Shown here one piece after another: positions 1 to 10,412 of a DNA stretch of 64,000 nt (the stretch's first letter is position 1; each line of letters starts with the position of its first letter). The notes beneath the pieces are model-generated. The model did not search any database and was not told the DNA's origin. It saw only the letters and a program-made list of their open reading frames with translations. The stretch spans positions 533,913 through 597,912 of the forward strand of contig MU270046.1 in assembly GCA_021432635.1 (NCBI GenBank), given 5' to 3'. A program made the position numbers and the translations under genes. Source of the stretch: Thozetella sp. PMI_491 (Eukaryota > Ascomycota > Sordariomycetes > Chaetosphaeriales > Chaetosphaeriaceae).

Positions 1-190
1 GACAGGTTTGACGCGCAAGTCTGTCCTCGGAGAGACTCACTGAGTGAGGCAATGCGGGATTGCGTACAGTTTTATGGTGTGGCATACCTAGGTATTCACG
101 TACCTGCTCTGACTGTAAATGTGCGGTATAAATCCGCCATCAGGTAATAGTACACTAGATAGTATATATAAGCAAGTTCCACCCATTGTT

Positions 191-1519
191 TTAATCTTCG
201 ACTAGCGCGGCAGTTATAGCATCTTTATCGACAGTGTCCAGCATCTTCTGGGCTATGAGTCTCCTTCCGACCTTTGCCTCCGTCACGGGGCGGAGGAACG
301 CCGTTTCTTCCGCACTTGTATACCTCGGACGCTCTCTACAGGAACGCACATATTTGTGGTAATCCTGGCAGTTGTCGCTCAGTACTGCCCTAGGAAGGCG
401 CTCTCCGCCCTCGAAATCTTTCCACAGCTGCCCTTCAGCAAGCTGTACCACTTCCGAGAATACATCCGTCAAGTACTGCTGGTCCTCTATCCGGACGAGA
501 TACTGATTCGTACTGTCGCCTTCTTTTAATTTTCGTCCTTTAATGAATGGGGTGGCTAGAGTCGTGCCGTCGTTCACACGCGTGCGGGCGATTCCATGCC
601 ATCTCTTGATACCGGCGTCGGAATTCTGGGGGCAGGAGAATATTATGTATATGTCTGAGTCGGATGGTATACAACTTTTGCACTTTAGGGCATGCTGTAA
701 GGCTTGGTAAAACATGGACTCGTGCTTAGAGCCCCATAAGCGCTCCACCTTAGGGCTACAGGGGAGTGCAGCCGGGAGCCCGTCGAATGTAGTATGTGCA
801 TCAATAATAAACGTCTTGAGCGAGAGCATGGAGATCGGCTGAAGATTGCTGAAATTTACTGGGCCCCTGAAGGCCAAAGGGAATACATTCCCAAAAAAGA
901 CTGACGGGCAGACGGCCCGCAGCCGGATGCGCGCGTGACGTGTCCGTCGCAGGACATGAGCCAAAGACACACAAAGATGTCCATCGTCCCAAACCCCCCT
1001 GACTTCATAGGACTCGAGGCCTCTCGTGTCGATTTCGAGGTCTATGCAGGTAGGAGGAAGCGCACGGAGGAGCTCGACGAGGCACCTCTTGGTAACGGAA
1101 ACGATGGGCCGCCTAATCGATCTTCCTTCCTCGTCCACATATAAGGAGAAGGTGGTGAGGTTACTCAAGCGAGGGAGTATGTGCGTCAGTTCCTGAAGCT
1201 TGCGGCTCGTCTTAACTGCATTTGCCAGGCTATCCTCCCAAGTTATGTCGCTCAACGAGAGGTTACACCACATAGAGATGTCTACACGGATGGTTAAGGA
1301 GCGAATGAACGTATAGTATCTCGCACTATGGGTTGCAGTAAATATGGAGACATTATCGTTCCCCAGTACGACTGTGCTGTAGAAGATAGGAACGACAATC
1401 TGATACCAGGCCCGGTTGACAAGTAGGCATTTGTGGAGAGATGCCCGAGAGCGAAACTTGACATGGACCAACACCTGCTCAAGATTCTCGACCGGGAGGA
1501 GATAGATGGGTCCTGGCAT
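191..1519 (-). CDS. F-box-like protein with degenerate leucine-rich region
   Basis: This intronless gene encodes 442 residues. The N-terminus (about residues 8-45) has the F-box pattern: a leucine-rich helix, then a KCLLVNRAWYQIVVPIFY stretch, which is how fungal F-box domains read into their first helix. F-box proteins are the substrate adaptors of SCF ubiquitin ligases, binding Skp1 through this segment. The middle (residues 65-250) has irregular leucine-spaced segments such as LPRLSNLTTFSLYV, which suggests degenerate LRRs as the substrate-binding part, but no canonical repeat is seen. No signal peptide or membrane segment is present, so it should be cytoplasmic or nuclear. The start ATG is followed directly by the F-box. 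The substrate cannot be predicted. The F-box assignment rests on pattern recognition by eye. Confidence 0.75.
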   Translation of the reverse strand: MPGPIYLLPVENLEQVLVHVKFRSRASLHKCLLVNRAWYQIVVPIFYSTVVLGNDNVSIFTATHSARYYTFIRSLTIRVDISMWCNLSLSDITWEDSLANAVKTSRKLQELTHILPRLSNLTTFSLYVDEEGRSIRRPIVSVTKRCLVELLRALPPTCIDLEIDTRGLESYEVRGVWDDGHLCVSLAHVLRRTRHARIRLRAVCPSVFFGNVFPLAFRGPVNFSNLQPISMLSLKTFIIDAHTTFDGLPAALPCSPKVERLWGSKHESMFYQALQHALKCKSCIPSDSDIYIIFSCPQNSDAGIKRWHGIARTRVNDGTTLATPFIKGRKLKEGDSTNQYLVRIEDQQYLTDVFSEVVQLAEGQLWKDFEGGERLPRAVLSDNCQDYHKYVRSCRERPRYTSAEETAFLRPVTEAKVGRRLIAQKMLDTVDKDAITAALVED

Positions 1520-2219
1520 CGTGGCGTGGCGGCCGTCCTAGGGGTCTAAAATATAGAAGCAAGGAGAGCTTGCTCTAGATACTTAAGCAACTGTTGGAAC
1601 TTTGTGTTCCGTTGAAAAGTTCCTTGCCACTAAAACTCATGAGCGGGAGAGCTATATAATGCAGTGGGAGCCCATATGTCACGTGCTTTCTGACCACCCC
1701 TTCCCAAGGCGCATGCTCCGCCCTCTATTATCCGGGCCGATTGCTTTATAGCTACTTGATCTGCGTAGTATCGATTCTCTATCCACCAGAGCGGCTTTCT
1801 ATAGTTCTGGTGTTTCTACAACGGTCGCATTTCCACATTTCAGTCGGTTCACAGTCTATAGTAGGGAGGTGAGTATAGTATAGTATAGTCACGCTGTACC
1901 TGGATATACTTGGTTACTAGCCACAGAATCTGCCCCCTCTCTTAAATTTGCTACTCTTGTCAGGAGCCTATTCTAGGAACAGCCGTGTACATCAGGCTGT
2001 ACAAAGAGATTTGTACCTAGCTACTCCAAGGTAAGTGCTTGATATCCGTGCTGTCCTGACGTGTATTCCACCTCTAAGAGGCACTGAAGGGAAGGTCTCC
2101 CTAAGTACAATCCAAGGTAAGCTCCCAACCAAACAACCAAACAACCAAACAATATGAATCAGGCAACTATTCTAGAGTCATCTAGAAACAAACCCCCTCC
2201 AATCCACGCTAGGCCTCTC
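1520..2219. other. Intergenic region with two microsatellites
   Basis: No gene is seen here. The stretch holds a 5-bp repeat (TATAG-type, about 1873-1889) and an 8-bp AACCAAAC repeat, three copies, at 2127-2152. It is the upstream region of the F-box gene and lies beyond the 3' end of the secreted protein gene. Confidence 0.6.
2127..2152. repeat. 8-bp microsatellite (AACCAAAC)x3
   Basis: Three perfect consecutive copies of AACCAAAC followed by AA, lying 70 bp beyond the stop codon of the secreted protein gene. No function is implied. Confidence 0.9.
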
Positions 2220-2870
2220 CTAAGAGCTGCCTCTCTTCTCCTGGGGCAGAGCTGCCTGGGCAGGGGCGTCACGGGTGCTAAGGCCTCGATGTACATGCTT
2301 CCACCTTTCCGCAAAGTCGGTAGCGTTCAGTGTCACCACATCTCGCACAATGTCGTTCCGATTTTCGTCGGTGATGTCGTATTCATGCCCATCAACCGTT
2401 GCTGTATCGAGTTTAGCGTGGCCCCGGCAAACAAGTGGAGACCCTTCCGTGGCAGTGGTATTGCCCTCAGCATCGGACATGTTCCCATTTATTGCGAGGG
2501 GTTCTTGTCGCTTTATATTGCCTCCGCAATTGGCAAGGGGCAGGCCAACCACGTAGGCTGTATGGAAAGGGTAGATGTTTCGGTAGCAACCCCAGGAGTT
2601 CGTTGACTGGCAAACGCCACAGTGTGATCCCATGTTATCTGTTTCGGTAAACACAACAAAGCCGGCGGGACCGTAAGATCCAACTTCCACAAAGGCATAG
2701 AAATCCACCATGTCGTTCAAGGGGCAGCACCTCCATGCAGGAATATTAGAACAGCTGACTTTAGGCCCTCGGCATCCTGTGGGACCTTCGTAGTAATCGA
2801 CCCAGAACTGGGCCACTGTTATCCTAACCCCCATGGCAAAAAGAAGCCCAGTACAAAGATAAATACTCAT
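2220..2870 (-). CDS. Secreted cysteine-rich protein of unknown function
   Basis: The predicted protein has 216 residues and begins with a clear signal peptide (MSIYLCTGLLFAMGVRITVA, cleavage near AQ|FW). About ten cysteines follow, including a CC pair in WRCCPL and CGVC, in a mature part that starts with an aromatic-rich FWVDYYEGP. The C-terminal half is hydrophilic, contains N-glycosylation sequons, and ends in QEKRGSS. An in-frame non-ATG extension to 3002 exists, but the ATG at 2870 is preferred because the signal peptide starts there and a TATA box lies 100 bp upstream. I do not recognise the family. Size, secretion and cysteine content make it a candidate effector or cell-surface protein. 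It is divergent from another secreted protein gene at 4344, with a satellite array between them. Confidence 0.75.
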   Translation of the reverse strand: MSIYLCTGLLFAMGVRITVAQFWVDYYEGPTGCRGPKVSCSNIPAWRCCPLNDMVDFYAFVEVGSYGPAGFVVFTETDNMGSHCGVCQSTNSWGCYRNIYPFHTAYVVGLPLANCGGNIKRQEPLAINGNMSDAEGNTTATEGSPLVCRGHAKLDTATVDGHEYDITDENRNDIVRDVVTLNATDFAERWKHVHRGLSTRDAPAQAALPQEKRGSS

Positions 2871-2969
2871 ATCGACTGAATTGGATAATGTGCTAGTCGT
2901 GAAAGTTGGTATAGAGGAAACGATCGTTGGAGGTTGGAGTCGGGATCTTGTTGTTGGATATGTCGGGAT

Positions 2970-2975
2970 TTTATA
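2970..2975 (-). promoter_or_regulatory. TATA box of secreted protein gene
   Basis: TATAAA on the minus strand, 100 bp upstream of the ATG at 2870. It supports that ATG over the longer in-frame reading. Confidence 0.5.
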
Positions 2976-3092
2976 TTTATTTTTCATGTAGATTTCTAAC
3001 AATATGAAGTCTCCCTTACTTCTAATTTGGTGGTATAGATCTTAGTTGTAATAAATAAACATAGCTAACATACTATGGCGTAATAGTTTAAG

Positions 3093-4170
3093 GTTCTCAC
3101 CCCGCGGGGCCTTTTCGGTAACATAAGGGAACTTTTCACCAACATGAGGGAACTTTTGCTAGCGTAGGAATACTGTTCAATATAATAGGAATACCGTATC
3201 GTATGAGCACTGCCCCCTGGCTTAGCAAGACTGGTTACTAGCGCAAGGCAAGAGTAGTAGTCAATAACACAAGGAAACTTTATGCTACTGTATGAGGACG
3301 TTCACTATGACAAGAAGACTGCGTAGGAAGATTGTGCCACCAACATAAGATAGGACTACTGGTCACCAAATAAGGTTCTCACGGGGGTAAGAACTTTTGC
3401 CAGCATAAGGGGCCGTTTCACCACCATAGGCAACTGTTTAACATCGTAGGAATACTGTTTATGGGTGTGAGAAGATCGGTCATCAGAGCAAGGTAGGAAT
3501 ACTGGCCACCAACACAAGGGAACTTTTCCTAACGTAGCAAAGCCTGTCACTAACATAAAGAAACTTTATACTAGCCTAGGAGGACGGTTTACCATCCTAA
3601 AAAGATTAATTTTAAGCGTAGGAAGATTGTACCACCAGCATAAGATAGGAATACTGGCCACCAAATAAAGTTCTCACGGGGGTGAGAACTTTTTACCAAC
3701 ATAAGGGGCTGTTTCATCAACATAGGCAGCTGTTTAATATCGTAGGAATAATGTTCACCGGTGTAGGAAGACCGGTCATCAGAGTAAGGGAGGAATACTG
3801 GTCACCAACACAAGGGAACTTTTACTAGCGTAGGAAGATCTGTCACCAGCATAGGAAGACTGGTCACTAACATGAGGGAACTTATACTAGCATACGAGGA
3901 CGGTCCGACCTGAAGGTACCTATTGATCTGCTTTCTCCGGTGTTAGTATTGTCCGAGCGTCACACGAGGGCCTCCGAAGCCCCTAGGCTTTTAGGAGAAC
4001 GGATCACCATCGCATGAAGACTGCTCACCAACATGCGGGAACTTTTACTAGCGTAGGAAGATGTGTAACTATCGTAAGAGGGCTGATACCGAGGGGAAGA
4101 AGGCTGTGTCACCAGCATAGGAAGACTACCTAGTTACGAATATGACAGAACTTTTTACCTAACATGAGGA
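3093..4170. repeat. Tandem satellite, about 290-bp unit, with shorter internal sub-repeats
   Basis: Three consecutive copies begin with GTTCTCAC at 3093, 3375 and 3670 (periods 282 and 295). In each, the same landmarks follow in the same order: ACATAAGGG, a CGTAGGAATA block, a CACAAGGGAACTTTT-like block, a GAGGACGGTT-type block and a GTAGGAAGATTGT-CCACCA block. The third copy runs to about 3915. Further degenerate sub-units occur at 4020-4170 after a non-repetitive gap. Within each unit, shorter motifs of roughly 20-40 bp (CACCAACATAAGGGAACTTTT, GCGTAGGAAGACTGGTCAC) recur, so the unit is a higher-order repeat built from shorter ones. Copies differ by many substitutions, so this is not a recent duplication. 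No reading frame runs through it. Confidence 0.85.
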
Positions 4171-4343
4171 AATCCTTTGCTAAGGATTTGTCTTCCTAGC
4201 TAATGCTCTTGTATTTAAAATACAAATACCTGGCTTCTCAGCATTCTACCTCCAGATTTCAACATCAGGTTACGATATTAACAACTCTTGACCATACCCT
4301 TAAATTATCCTTTATCTAAAATCCCCTTGTACTACAAGTTAAA

Positions 4344-4955
4344 ATGAGGTATTTGTTTAGGCTCTTTGCCATGATCCTAGGGGCCTCTACCTTAACTGTA
4401 ACGGCCCTACCTGATGCCGGTTCTCTCGCGCCTCGTCGTGTCGCCATGTCTACGTTGAAGGGGTGGCCAGGGTATAAGGACAGTAATGGCACGCTCCTAG
4501 AAGGCGTCTACAGCGTCTCGCACAACGAGGAAGGCATCGCTCACGCAGTCCAATACCACCAGTTCGAAGAAGGCAGAGTGCGCAAAACTGCAAGGGCAGC
4601 CGCAGATCAGCGTACTGGAACAATCGCTGGCCGGGGTAACTCGCTTGGATGTGATGATATCTCGATATCTAAGGACGATACGGATAAAGCTACAGCTGCA
4701 CTCGAGAACAAGTGCACCACTCCCCAACATTATACAACCTTTGCTGTTTCAGGCAGCGTCGTTGCCTTTTACTGCGAATGGGACAAGGCTGCACAATGTA
4801 CGACCGCTTCTGCCGTTTGGGCCTGGGGCGCAATCACTGGCTATTGCAATTACTATCGGGCCGGCAGTGTTTCAGACAAGACCAGCGGACGGACATGGAG
4901 CTATGGATATACCGACTGGACCGTACACGACTTTTGCAATATGGACAGAGAGTGA
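4344..4955 (+). CDS. Secreted protein of unknown function
   Basis: This single-exon gene encodes 203 residues. A signal peptide is evident (MRYLFRLFAMILGASTLTVTA, cleavage after TALP or nearby). The mature protein has seven cysteines, mostly in the C-terminal half, and an aromatic-rich end (WAWGAITGYCNYY, WSYGYTDWTVHDFC) typical of compact disulphide-bonded extracellular domains. An RR motif and R/K-rich stretch near residues 78-90 could be a propeptide processing site. The family is not recognised. It lies next to the satellite array, divergent from the secreted cysteine-rich gene at 2220-2870. A candidate effector or secreted antimicrobial-type protein is an inference from size and location only. 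Confidence 0.75.
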   Translation: MRYLFRLFAMILGASTLTVTALPDAGSLAPRRVAMSTLKGWPGYKDSNGTLLEGVYSVSHNEEGIAHAVQYHQFEEGRVRKTARAAADQRTGTIAGRGNSLGCDDISISKDDTDKATAALENKCTTPQHYTTFAVSGSVVAFYCEWDKAAQCTTASAVWAWGAITGYCNYYRAGSVSDKTSGRTWSYGYTDWTVHDFCNMDRE

Positions 4956-5893
4956 TAGTAGAGGACTACACTATGGGGTACCTGTATTACTCTATCAAAG
5001 GTTAAGTTTTAGGGGTAGGACCAGGAGGCCTGGGGAATACGCCGCGGTGCAGTGTAGGACTGCTGCACAAGGTCAGAGAGAATCTAAGTTTCAGTTTGGA
5101 ATCGTGGTGCTGTAGTAGCTGCTATACTGTCCTTATTTCTTTCAAATATAAGTCCGGATCTCATATTTCCCCTACCGCTAAGCTAAAGGTGCCGGTATCG
5201 CTATAAGCTCTTGGAGGAAGCGAGTCTGAAAGACAGGGTGTCTGTTCTTCATTATACTACCTAACTACTGGTCTAGAGATCTGCGCTGTGCGCTGTATAT
5301 AATAACCCCGACCCCCAGCAGTATCTAAACGCTAGCTTTCCGCCGAAGTCTTAAAGTTTACTGAAGTTTGTCTGAAATATGAAGATTCCGCCGTAGCTAA
5401 CTTATTTGCAAATTTTGGTTTCAAAGCCTGGGTATTGTCTATTTGGATAAATTCAAAGTCTTTGTAGATTCACCTTATATGATAAAATACTTGATAGAGT
5501 TAAAATTTCGTTACTTTAAAAGGTAATACCTAAGGCATTTGGATTGGTTTACTCGCGTTGGCCAACACGGGCGGTTGGCGGTGGCTGAAAAAGCTGACAC
5601 GCGCTAGTCATCCTTTGTTTGGAATATATAATGTGGCTGCGTAATGTTGAACGAGCTGGCCACTGAGATGAGCAACATGATTATGGCGGAGTGCAATGGT
5701 ATTGGCTGATTGGCTAGATTAGTCCATCGCCACAATTCCATCAATTCCTACTGTAGTTTTGGTAAGCATCTACGGGGAAGGCATGCGAATGACATCTGCC
5801 GCACGCAAACGCTCAATATGAGTACCAGAGGTGCGCGCGGGGCAAAGCCAGCACAGCGTGTACCTCTCTATTCTCAAAGAGTATACGGAAAGA
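4956..5893. other. Intergenic region, no gene seen
   Basis: This AT-richer spacer lies between the secreted protein gene and the convergent lectin gene. Short open frames exist but show no domain, signal peptide or splice-consistent structure. Confidence 0.5.
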
Positions 5894-7159
5894 CTAATTG
5901 TCGTCACTGCCGCCGCCGCCGCCACTGCCGCTGCCACTAGTGAAAGAACTATTGCGTCCCTCGCTGATGACGCAGCGTTGGCAGGACCCATCCGTACCTT
6001 GGCCAAAGGCGTCCGTTCTGGTGCCATTGTCCCATGCAATGACTCCTGGCTTCGAATCGATTTTACCACCCATCGGCTCCCACTCCTTGGACCAAGTGTC
6101 AGTGCGGTTGTCCCACTGTTTCTTGTACATGCCGCCATCTTTCTGGTTGACATAAACCTCCATCTTGCCAGAGTCTTCGTTAGCCACGACTTCCGGCTCA
6201 TGCTTCAAGTCGCCACCCAAGTTCTGCCACTGACTCCAACCACCTCCGCGCCAGCTCTTATACCAGCATGCACCATCCGTCCCCTTGACAAACACTGCCT
6301 CGTAACCGTACCACGCATAAGCAGATGGCGTCCCAACCACTGATCCACCCAGGTTCACCCAGCTATCCCACGTCCACCCATTCCACCTCTTCCACCACGC
6401 TTGCCCGTCGTTTCCCTTGCAGTAGACACTCATTTGGTCCTTGCCCCAGGAGACGACCTTCGGAGAGCTGTCCAAATAGCCCCCAATGGCTTCCCACTTC
6501 GCCCAACCGGCCGAGTAGCTCCACGACTTGTGCCAGCACTGGCCATCGGGAGCCGCCACGAAAGTGTCCATGCTTTCATGGCTGCGCGACACCATGCCGA
6601 CGTCATGAGTGATATTTCCACCCAGCGGCTCCCAGGCGGCCCAACCACCGCTGTCGTTATAAGGTCGATGCCACGCCTGCCCGTCCGTGCCTTTGACGCC
6701 GATGCTCATGTAGCCGCTGCTGCGGCTGCATGTCGCAGCCCCGCCGTCGAGTTTTCCACCCAGGTTCTGCCAGGCACTCCACTGGTAGCTGTAGCTGCTG
6801 TAGCTCCGGTGCTGGCACCACCGGTCGGAAGTCATGTGGAAGATGTCCAGGCGCGCTCCGCCCCATGACACGGCGCTTGGGTAGGATGCTACGCTGCCGC
6901 CAAGGTTCTCCCAGCGGCCCTTCCTAGACGACTCGGCGTCGCGGGAGGTGACCGCAGGAGGATCGCCGGCGTTGAACGCGTCAACCGAGTGCATTTCGGG
7001 GCGCTTGTCGAGGAATCCGGTGTCCAAGCGCGGGGCATTCCAATCAAGCTTGCTCTCGCGAGCTTCCTTGATAAAGGCCGAGGAAGCTTCCCGGGGCCGA
7101 GCTAGAGCTAGGGCCAGGGTGGCGCTGTGGCCGAGTGTGAGAAGGGAGTTGAACTTCAT
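5894..7159 (-). CDS. Secreted seven-bladed PLL-type beta-propeller lectin
   Basis: This intronless gene encodes 421 residues. It has a signal peptide (MKFNSLLTLGHSATLALALA), a linker of about 60 residues, then seven repeats of about 46 residues, each opening with W-x-x-(L/I/M)GG: WENLGG, WQNLGG, WEPLGG, WEAIGG, WVNLGG, WQNLGG and WEPMGG. The repeats carry inner motifs such as SWGxxxxDxF and GTDGxxWxK. This is the pattern of the PLL/DUF346 family, bacterial lectins (for example from Photorhabdus) that bind fucosylated or O-methylated glycans through pockets between blades. The protein ends in a short Gly/Ser tail. Secretion and fold suggest a role in binding surface glycans of a host, prey or partner. 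The sugar specificity is not readable here. Bacterial-type lectins in a fungus raise the possibility of ancient transfer. Confidence 0.85.
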   Translation of the reverse strand: MKFNSLLTLGHSATLALALARPREASSAFIKEARESKLDWNAPRLDTGFLDKRPEMHSVDAFNAGDPPAVTSRDAESSRKGRWENLGGSVASYPSAVSWGGARLDIFHMTSDRWCQHRSYSSYSYQWSAWQNLGGKLDGGAATCSRSSGYMSIGVKGTDGQAWHRPYNDSGGWAAWEPLGGNITHDVGMVSRSHESMDTFVAAPDGQCWHKSWSYSAGWAKWEAIGGYLDSSPKVVSWGKDQMSVYCKGNDGQAWWKRWNGWTWDSWVNLGGSVVGTPSAYAWYGYEAVFVKGTDGACWYKSWRGGGWSQWQNLGGDLKHEPEVVANEDSGKMEVYVNQKDGGMYKKQWDNRTDTWSKEWEPMGGKIDSKPGVIAWDNGTRTDAFGQGTDGSCQRCVISEGRNSSFTSGSGSGGGGGSDDN

Positions 7160-7255
7160 GATACTAATACAATGAAAGTTGGAGCTTCTTGGTTGCGAGA
7201 TAGAAGCTTCCCGGAAGGGCGAGATAGACTATAGAAGAGCTCATGACGTCCGAGC

Positions 7256-7261
7256 TTTATA
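7256..7261 (-). promoter_or_regulatory. TATA box of lectin gene
   Basis: TATAAA on the minus strand, about 97 bp upstream of the lectin ATG at 7159. Confidence 0.5.
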
Positions 7262-8362
7262 CCTCCAGCAACATTGCCGCGGAGCTCTTGTGAAGAAGCA
7301 AAGCTATTACTGCCGGCGGCACTGCCTCAATCGCAATCTCGATATCTTGCATAAGCTGAGCTGTATCGAAACTAGGTCTAAATTTACCTTCGTCTATTTT
7401 ACATCTGCATAGGTAGAGTACGGTTGAGCTTCTACAGGGTCTAAGCGCAACCGCCCGGTCTAAAGTGAGGCTGACCCCGTTATAGCCTAAACCTCGACTC
7501 GCCGAAGTACAACAGTTTAGCTAATTTTAACTATATATAGAGCGCTTGTTGCTCGACTGCGGGGAGACGAGCGGGCATTGGCGAGGAGAACCCAGCGTGA
7601 TTGGCACTAATGAAGTCACCCCTACCCAAGCTCCGCAGTCAGGTTGGCCACGACGAGAACACAGTTGGCTTCTTGGAACCTCAGTCATAGCGTACGGTTT
7701 GGTGACAAGACTCGGCGGTCGTGGTATAGTGAGCATCAGGGAATCACCAAAGGAGACCCTGGAGCATTTGACCGGACTCCGCCAAGGGTGAGGAGTAAGC
7801 TCCGAAGTAGATTAGGCCATTCCACACCATTTAGAAATGGAGCGGTGAACGTATGTATTGCGAGGCCACTTGGGCCAGCCAACGGCTAAATAACTTGAGT
7901 GACTCGCGATTGTAACTCGCGATGGTGACCCCGCGCTTGGCCAAAGCTAGTGTGAACAAAAGACCCCTATTTTCATAGCGTACATAAGCGACTGCCCCAG
8001 CTCATGGGTGACCAATACAAACCCTTTCCCCCACATCAGCAATTAAGGTAGCTCATTTTAGCTACCGGATATATATTAAATACTCCACCGATGTCCTACA
8101 CACAGCTCTAGGCCGTTGGAGTACGATCAAATGAAGCCGGACGTTTTGCCGGCAGCACTTAGGCAACTCATTATACTGGCTAGCTATTTCCGGCCCCATC
8201 TCTAGGTTTTCTATGTACACGTTCCAGCCTTGAGAACTGCTGGCCAGGTTTCTGTGGTGTCAGGTGCCCATTGCTAGACAGGAGGAAGTAAGATACACTG
8301 CGTGAAAATCATGCTTGAGGGATGGATCAAGCCTGAATATACGGTCCTAGTGTCGGCATAGT
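7262..8362. other. Intergenic region, no gene seen
   Basis: This spacer lies between the lectin promoter and the 3' end of the NLR-like gene. Open frames of about 80 codons at 7546-7889 have no recognisable features and mutually overlap, so they are not called. Confidence 0.5.
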
Positions 8363-10412
8363 TTAACTCAAGAGTTTGACGTCGATTGGTTTCATCCACG
8401 TCGTGTCGTCGTTGGAGCCTGAGCTTGGCATATATCTACTAATGTGAAGAACCTGCTCCTCGGTGAAAAGGTCTTCTACAAAGTCGCACCGCGTCGGGCT
8501 GGTGAACAGGAATTTGAGGGTTGCACGCGGCTTCGTCTTGAATATCGCCACCAGGCGAGAGATGACCTCCCTAGTTTGTTCTTGTCGCTCTGCCGGACGG
8601 GCGAAGAACCCTAAGCCATCGATTATAATGACCACAAAAATATTTCTCCGTAGCTGTGTTATGAGATCATGCAGTGACGAGCAGATAGAGACGGTGTCGT
8701 TCGGAATCGTTTTGGCGCGGAACCGCTGGAGTGCTTCGGGTGAGAAATGACTTGTCCCACGATCCAAGAGTTGCAAAGCAAGGCTCATGGCAAGCTCGGC
8801 AGCGTTGGCGTTGGGATCTCGCTGCCAATCGCGGTGCTGCCCGCAGAAAAAGAGAAGTGGTATCAAGTAGGGGTATGCAGGTTTTGAATCTTGGGATTGA
8901 TGGATGTCGAGCAGGCACCTCGCCAGTTTGGCTGTGACAAACGAAACTTCCGATTGAGGTCGCGGGAGCGACCGCCCATGAAGCAGGAGCATGGAAGACT
9001 GGTCAAGGGCGAGCCAGGCTCGGAGCCGCCAATGAGATTGCATCCAAAGCACTCGATCTCCGTCCAGCTCGTCATCGTTGCTCCTCCAGCTCGGCCGGCT
9101 TGACAGTTTTGTAATTTGGTCGCAGTCACTCGCAGCCATCTCGTCGTCATAGCAGAACTCGGCAAGGATATCCGCTGCAGCCGCGACGACAGAAGTCTGC
9201 TGAGACCGTTCCCCGCGTTGAGAACGAGGCTCAGCTAGTCGCCTTCGTGACTTCTTGGGCTTTTGTGCTGGGGAAATGTCCACAGAATCTTGATGAAGTC
9301 GCGAATCGAGCCTCTCCAACATGTCGAACGTTGCTACTTTAATTTGTACAGTCTCTGCTTCTATGTGCTCTGTTCGGGACTGGATAGCTTGTAGCTCGAG
9401 ATTGTTAGCATGTTGTAGGCGTATTGAATGTGCCTGTAGGAGCATCGAGAGCTTTAAAGCTTGATTCTGAAATAACTGGGCTTTGAGCTTGACCGAATTG
9501 ATATGCTCATTCAGTCTCTCAGCAAATCCAGTCGGATCCACTAGTAGTTTCATCGTCGTCACTATGGCGGTGGATTAATACGGTTCCGTGACGTTTTCTT
9601 TGACCATTTTGCCGGCTTACCGAGAGAGCTCTTTAAAAACCAGAGCAGAATATGCTTCAGAGCCTTGAAGACAGCAGTGTACAGAGAGGCACGCCGCTGG
9701 TGCAAGTCCTCGTCATCCTTGAAGATGATCGTACTAGAGAGTTCGGCAGAGTCCTTGAGGATATATGGCAGTTCTTCTAGTGCTTTGACAACTTCTTCAC
9801 GATAGAGTGTGGCTTGGCGCATGGCTGAGAATATGACCTTGAATCCCGCGCACAGGGAGGACGAGAAGCCGAAGGCATCGGCGGGAATGAGGGATATGGC
9901 TGTCTCGCCAATACCTGCGTGGCGACACAATGCTCTGAAGGCTCGCCTAAGACGCCCCGGAGCCCCTTGTGTGAGCTTGCTCTGGGTCACCTGTTTCTCC
10001 ATGTCGCGACATGCGGACTGGACAGCCTCGTCGACCTCGGTCCAGCTGTGTTGTGCGTCCGGGTCTAGCCGCGACTCTCCAAGCTTGACCCGGAGTTTGT
10101 TCGATGTTTCTATTAGCTCATCCCGTGCCCGGACACAGCTCTTATATATCTCATCGTAGTCCCTGGAAATTTGATTAGGGGTCAGCCAGTTTTAACTAGT
10201 GGCAATGTCACGTACATGCGCCGACTTGCTTCGCTCAGCTCGACGATGCCCGTCTGTGGTCTAGGTTTGCGAAGTTCCTCCTCCGCCATCGATCGCCTGT
10301 CAAGGGATAAATCAAGTTCGCTGTATACTCCTCTAGATGAAATCAAGGCTTCAGCAGGTGAGGAGGTGCTGGGCGAGGTCATCGGTAAGACTGCCTCAGC
10401 GATTGTTCGCAT
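8363..10412 (-). CDS. NLR/STAND-like protein lacking a canonical P-loop and repeat sensor
   Basis: Three exons (10412-10216, 10162-9621, 9561-8363) join in frame to 645 residues; introns are 10215-10163 and 9620-9562. The second intron has a GTAAGC donor, ATTAAT branch and CATAG acceptor. The N-terminal 300 residues form an all-helical segment with FGFSSSLCAGFKVIFSAMRQ and LPYILKDSAELSS, resembling the DUF7708-type domain at the head of many fungal STAND receptors, followed by a coiled-coil-prone stretch (QAIQSRTEHIEAETVQIK). The second half resembles the NACHT-like part of that family: RLRAWLALDQSSMLLLHGRSL where the P-loop normally lies, FFCGQHRDW, and a Walker-B-like VVIIIDGLGFF. The GxxxxGK[ST] motif is absent and no ankyrin, WD or TPR repeats follow. 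It may therefore be a non-ATPase or helper member. It is divergent from the AAA+ ATPase gene. The family call is by motif memory. Confidence 0.7.

Noticed and set aside
2154-2606. Plus-strand 150-codon open frame opposite the secreted protein gene
   Set aside because: It is the antisense shadow of a gene with signal peptide, TATA box and cysteine pattern on the other strand.
5831-6868. Plus-strand open frames over the lectin gene
   Set aside because: They are antisense shadows produced by the regular blade repeats and high GC.
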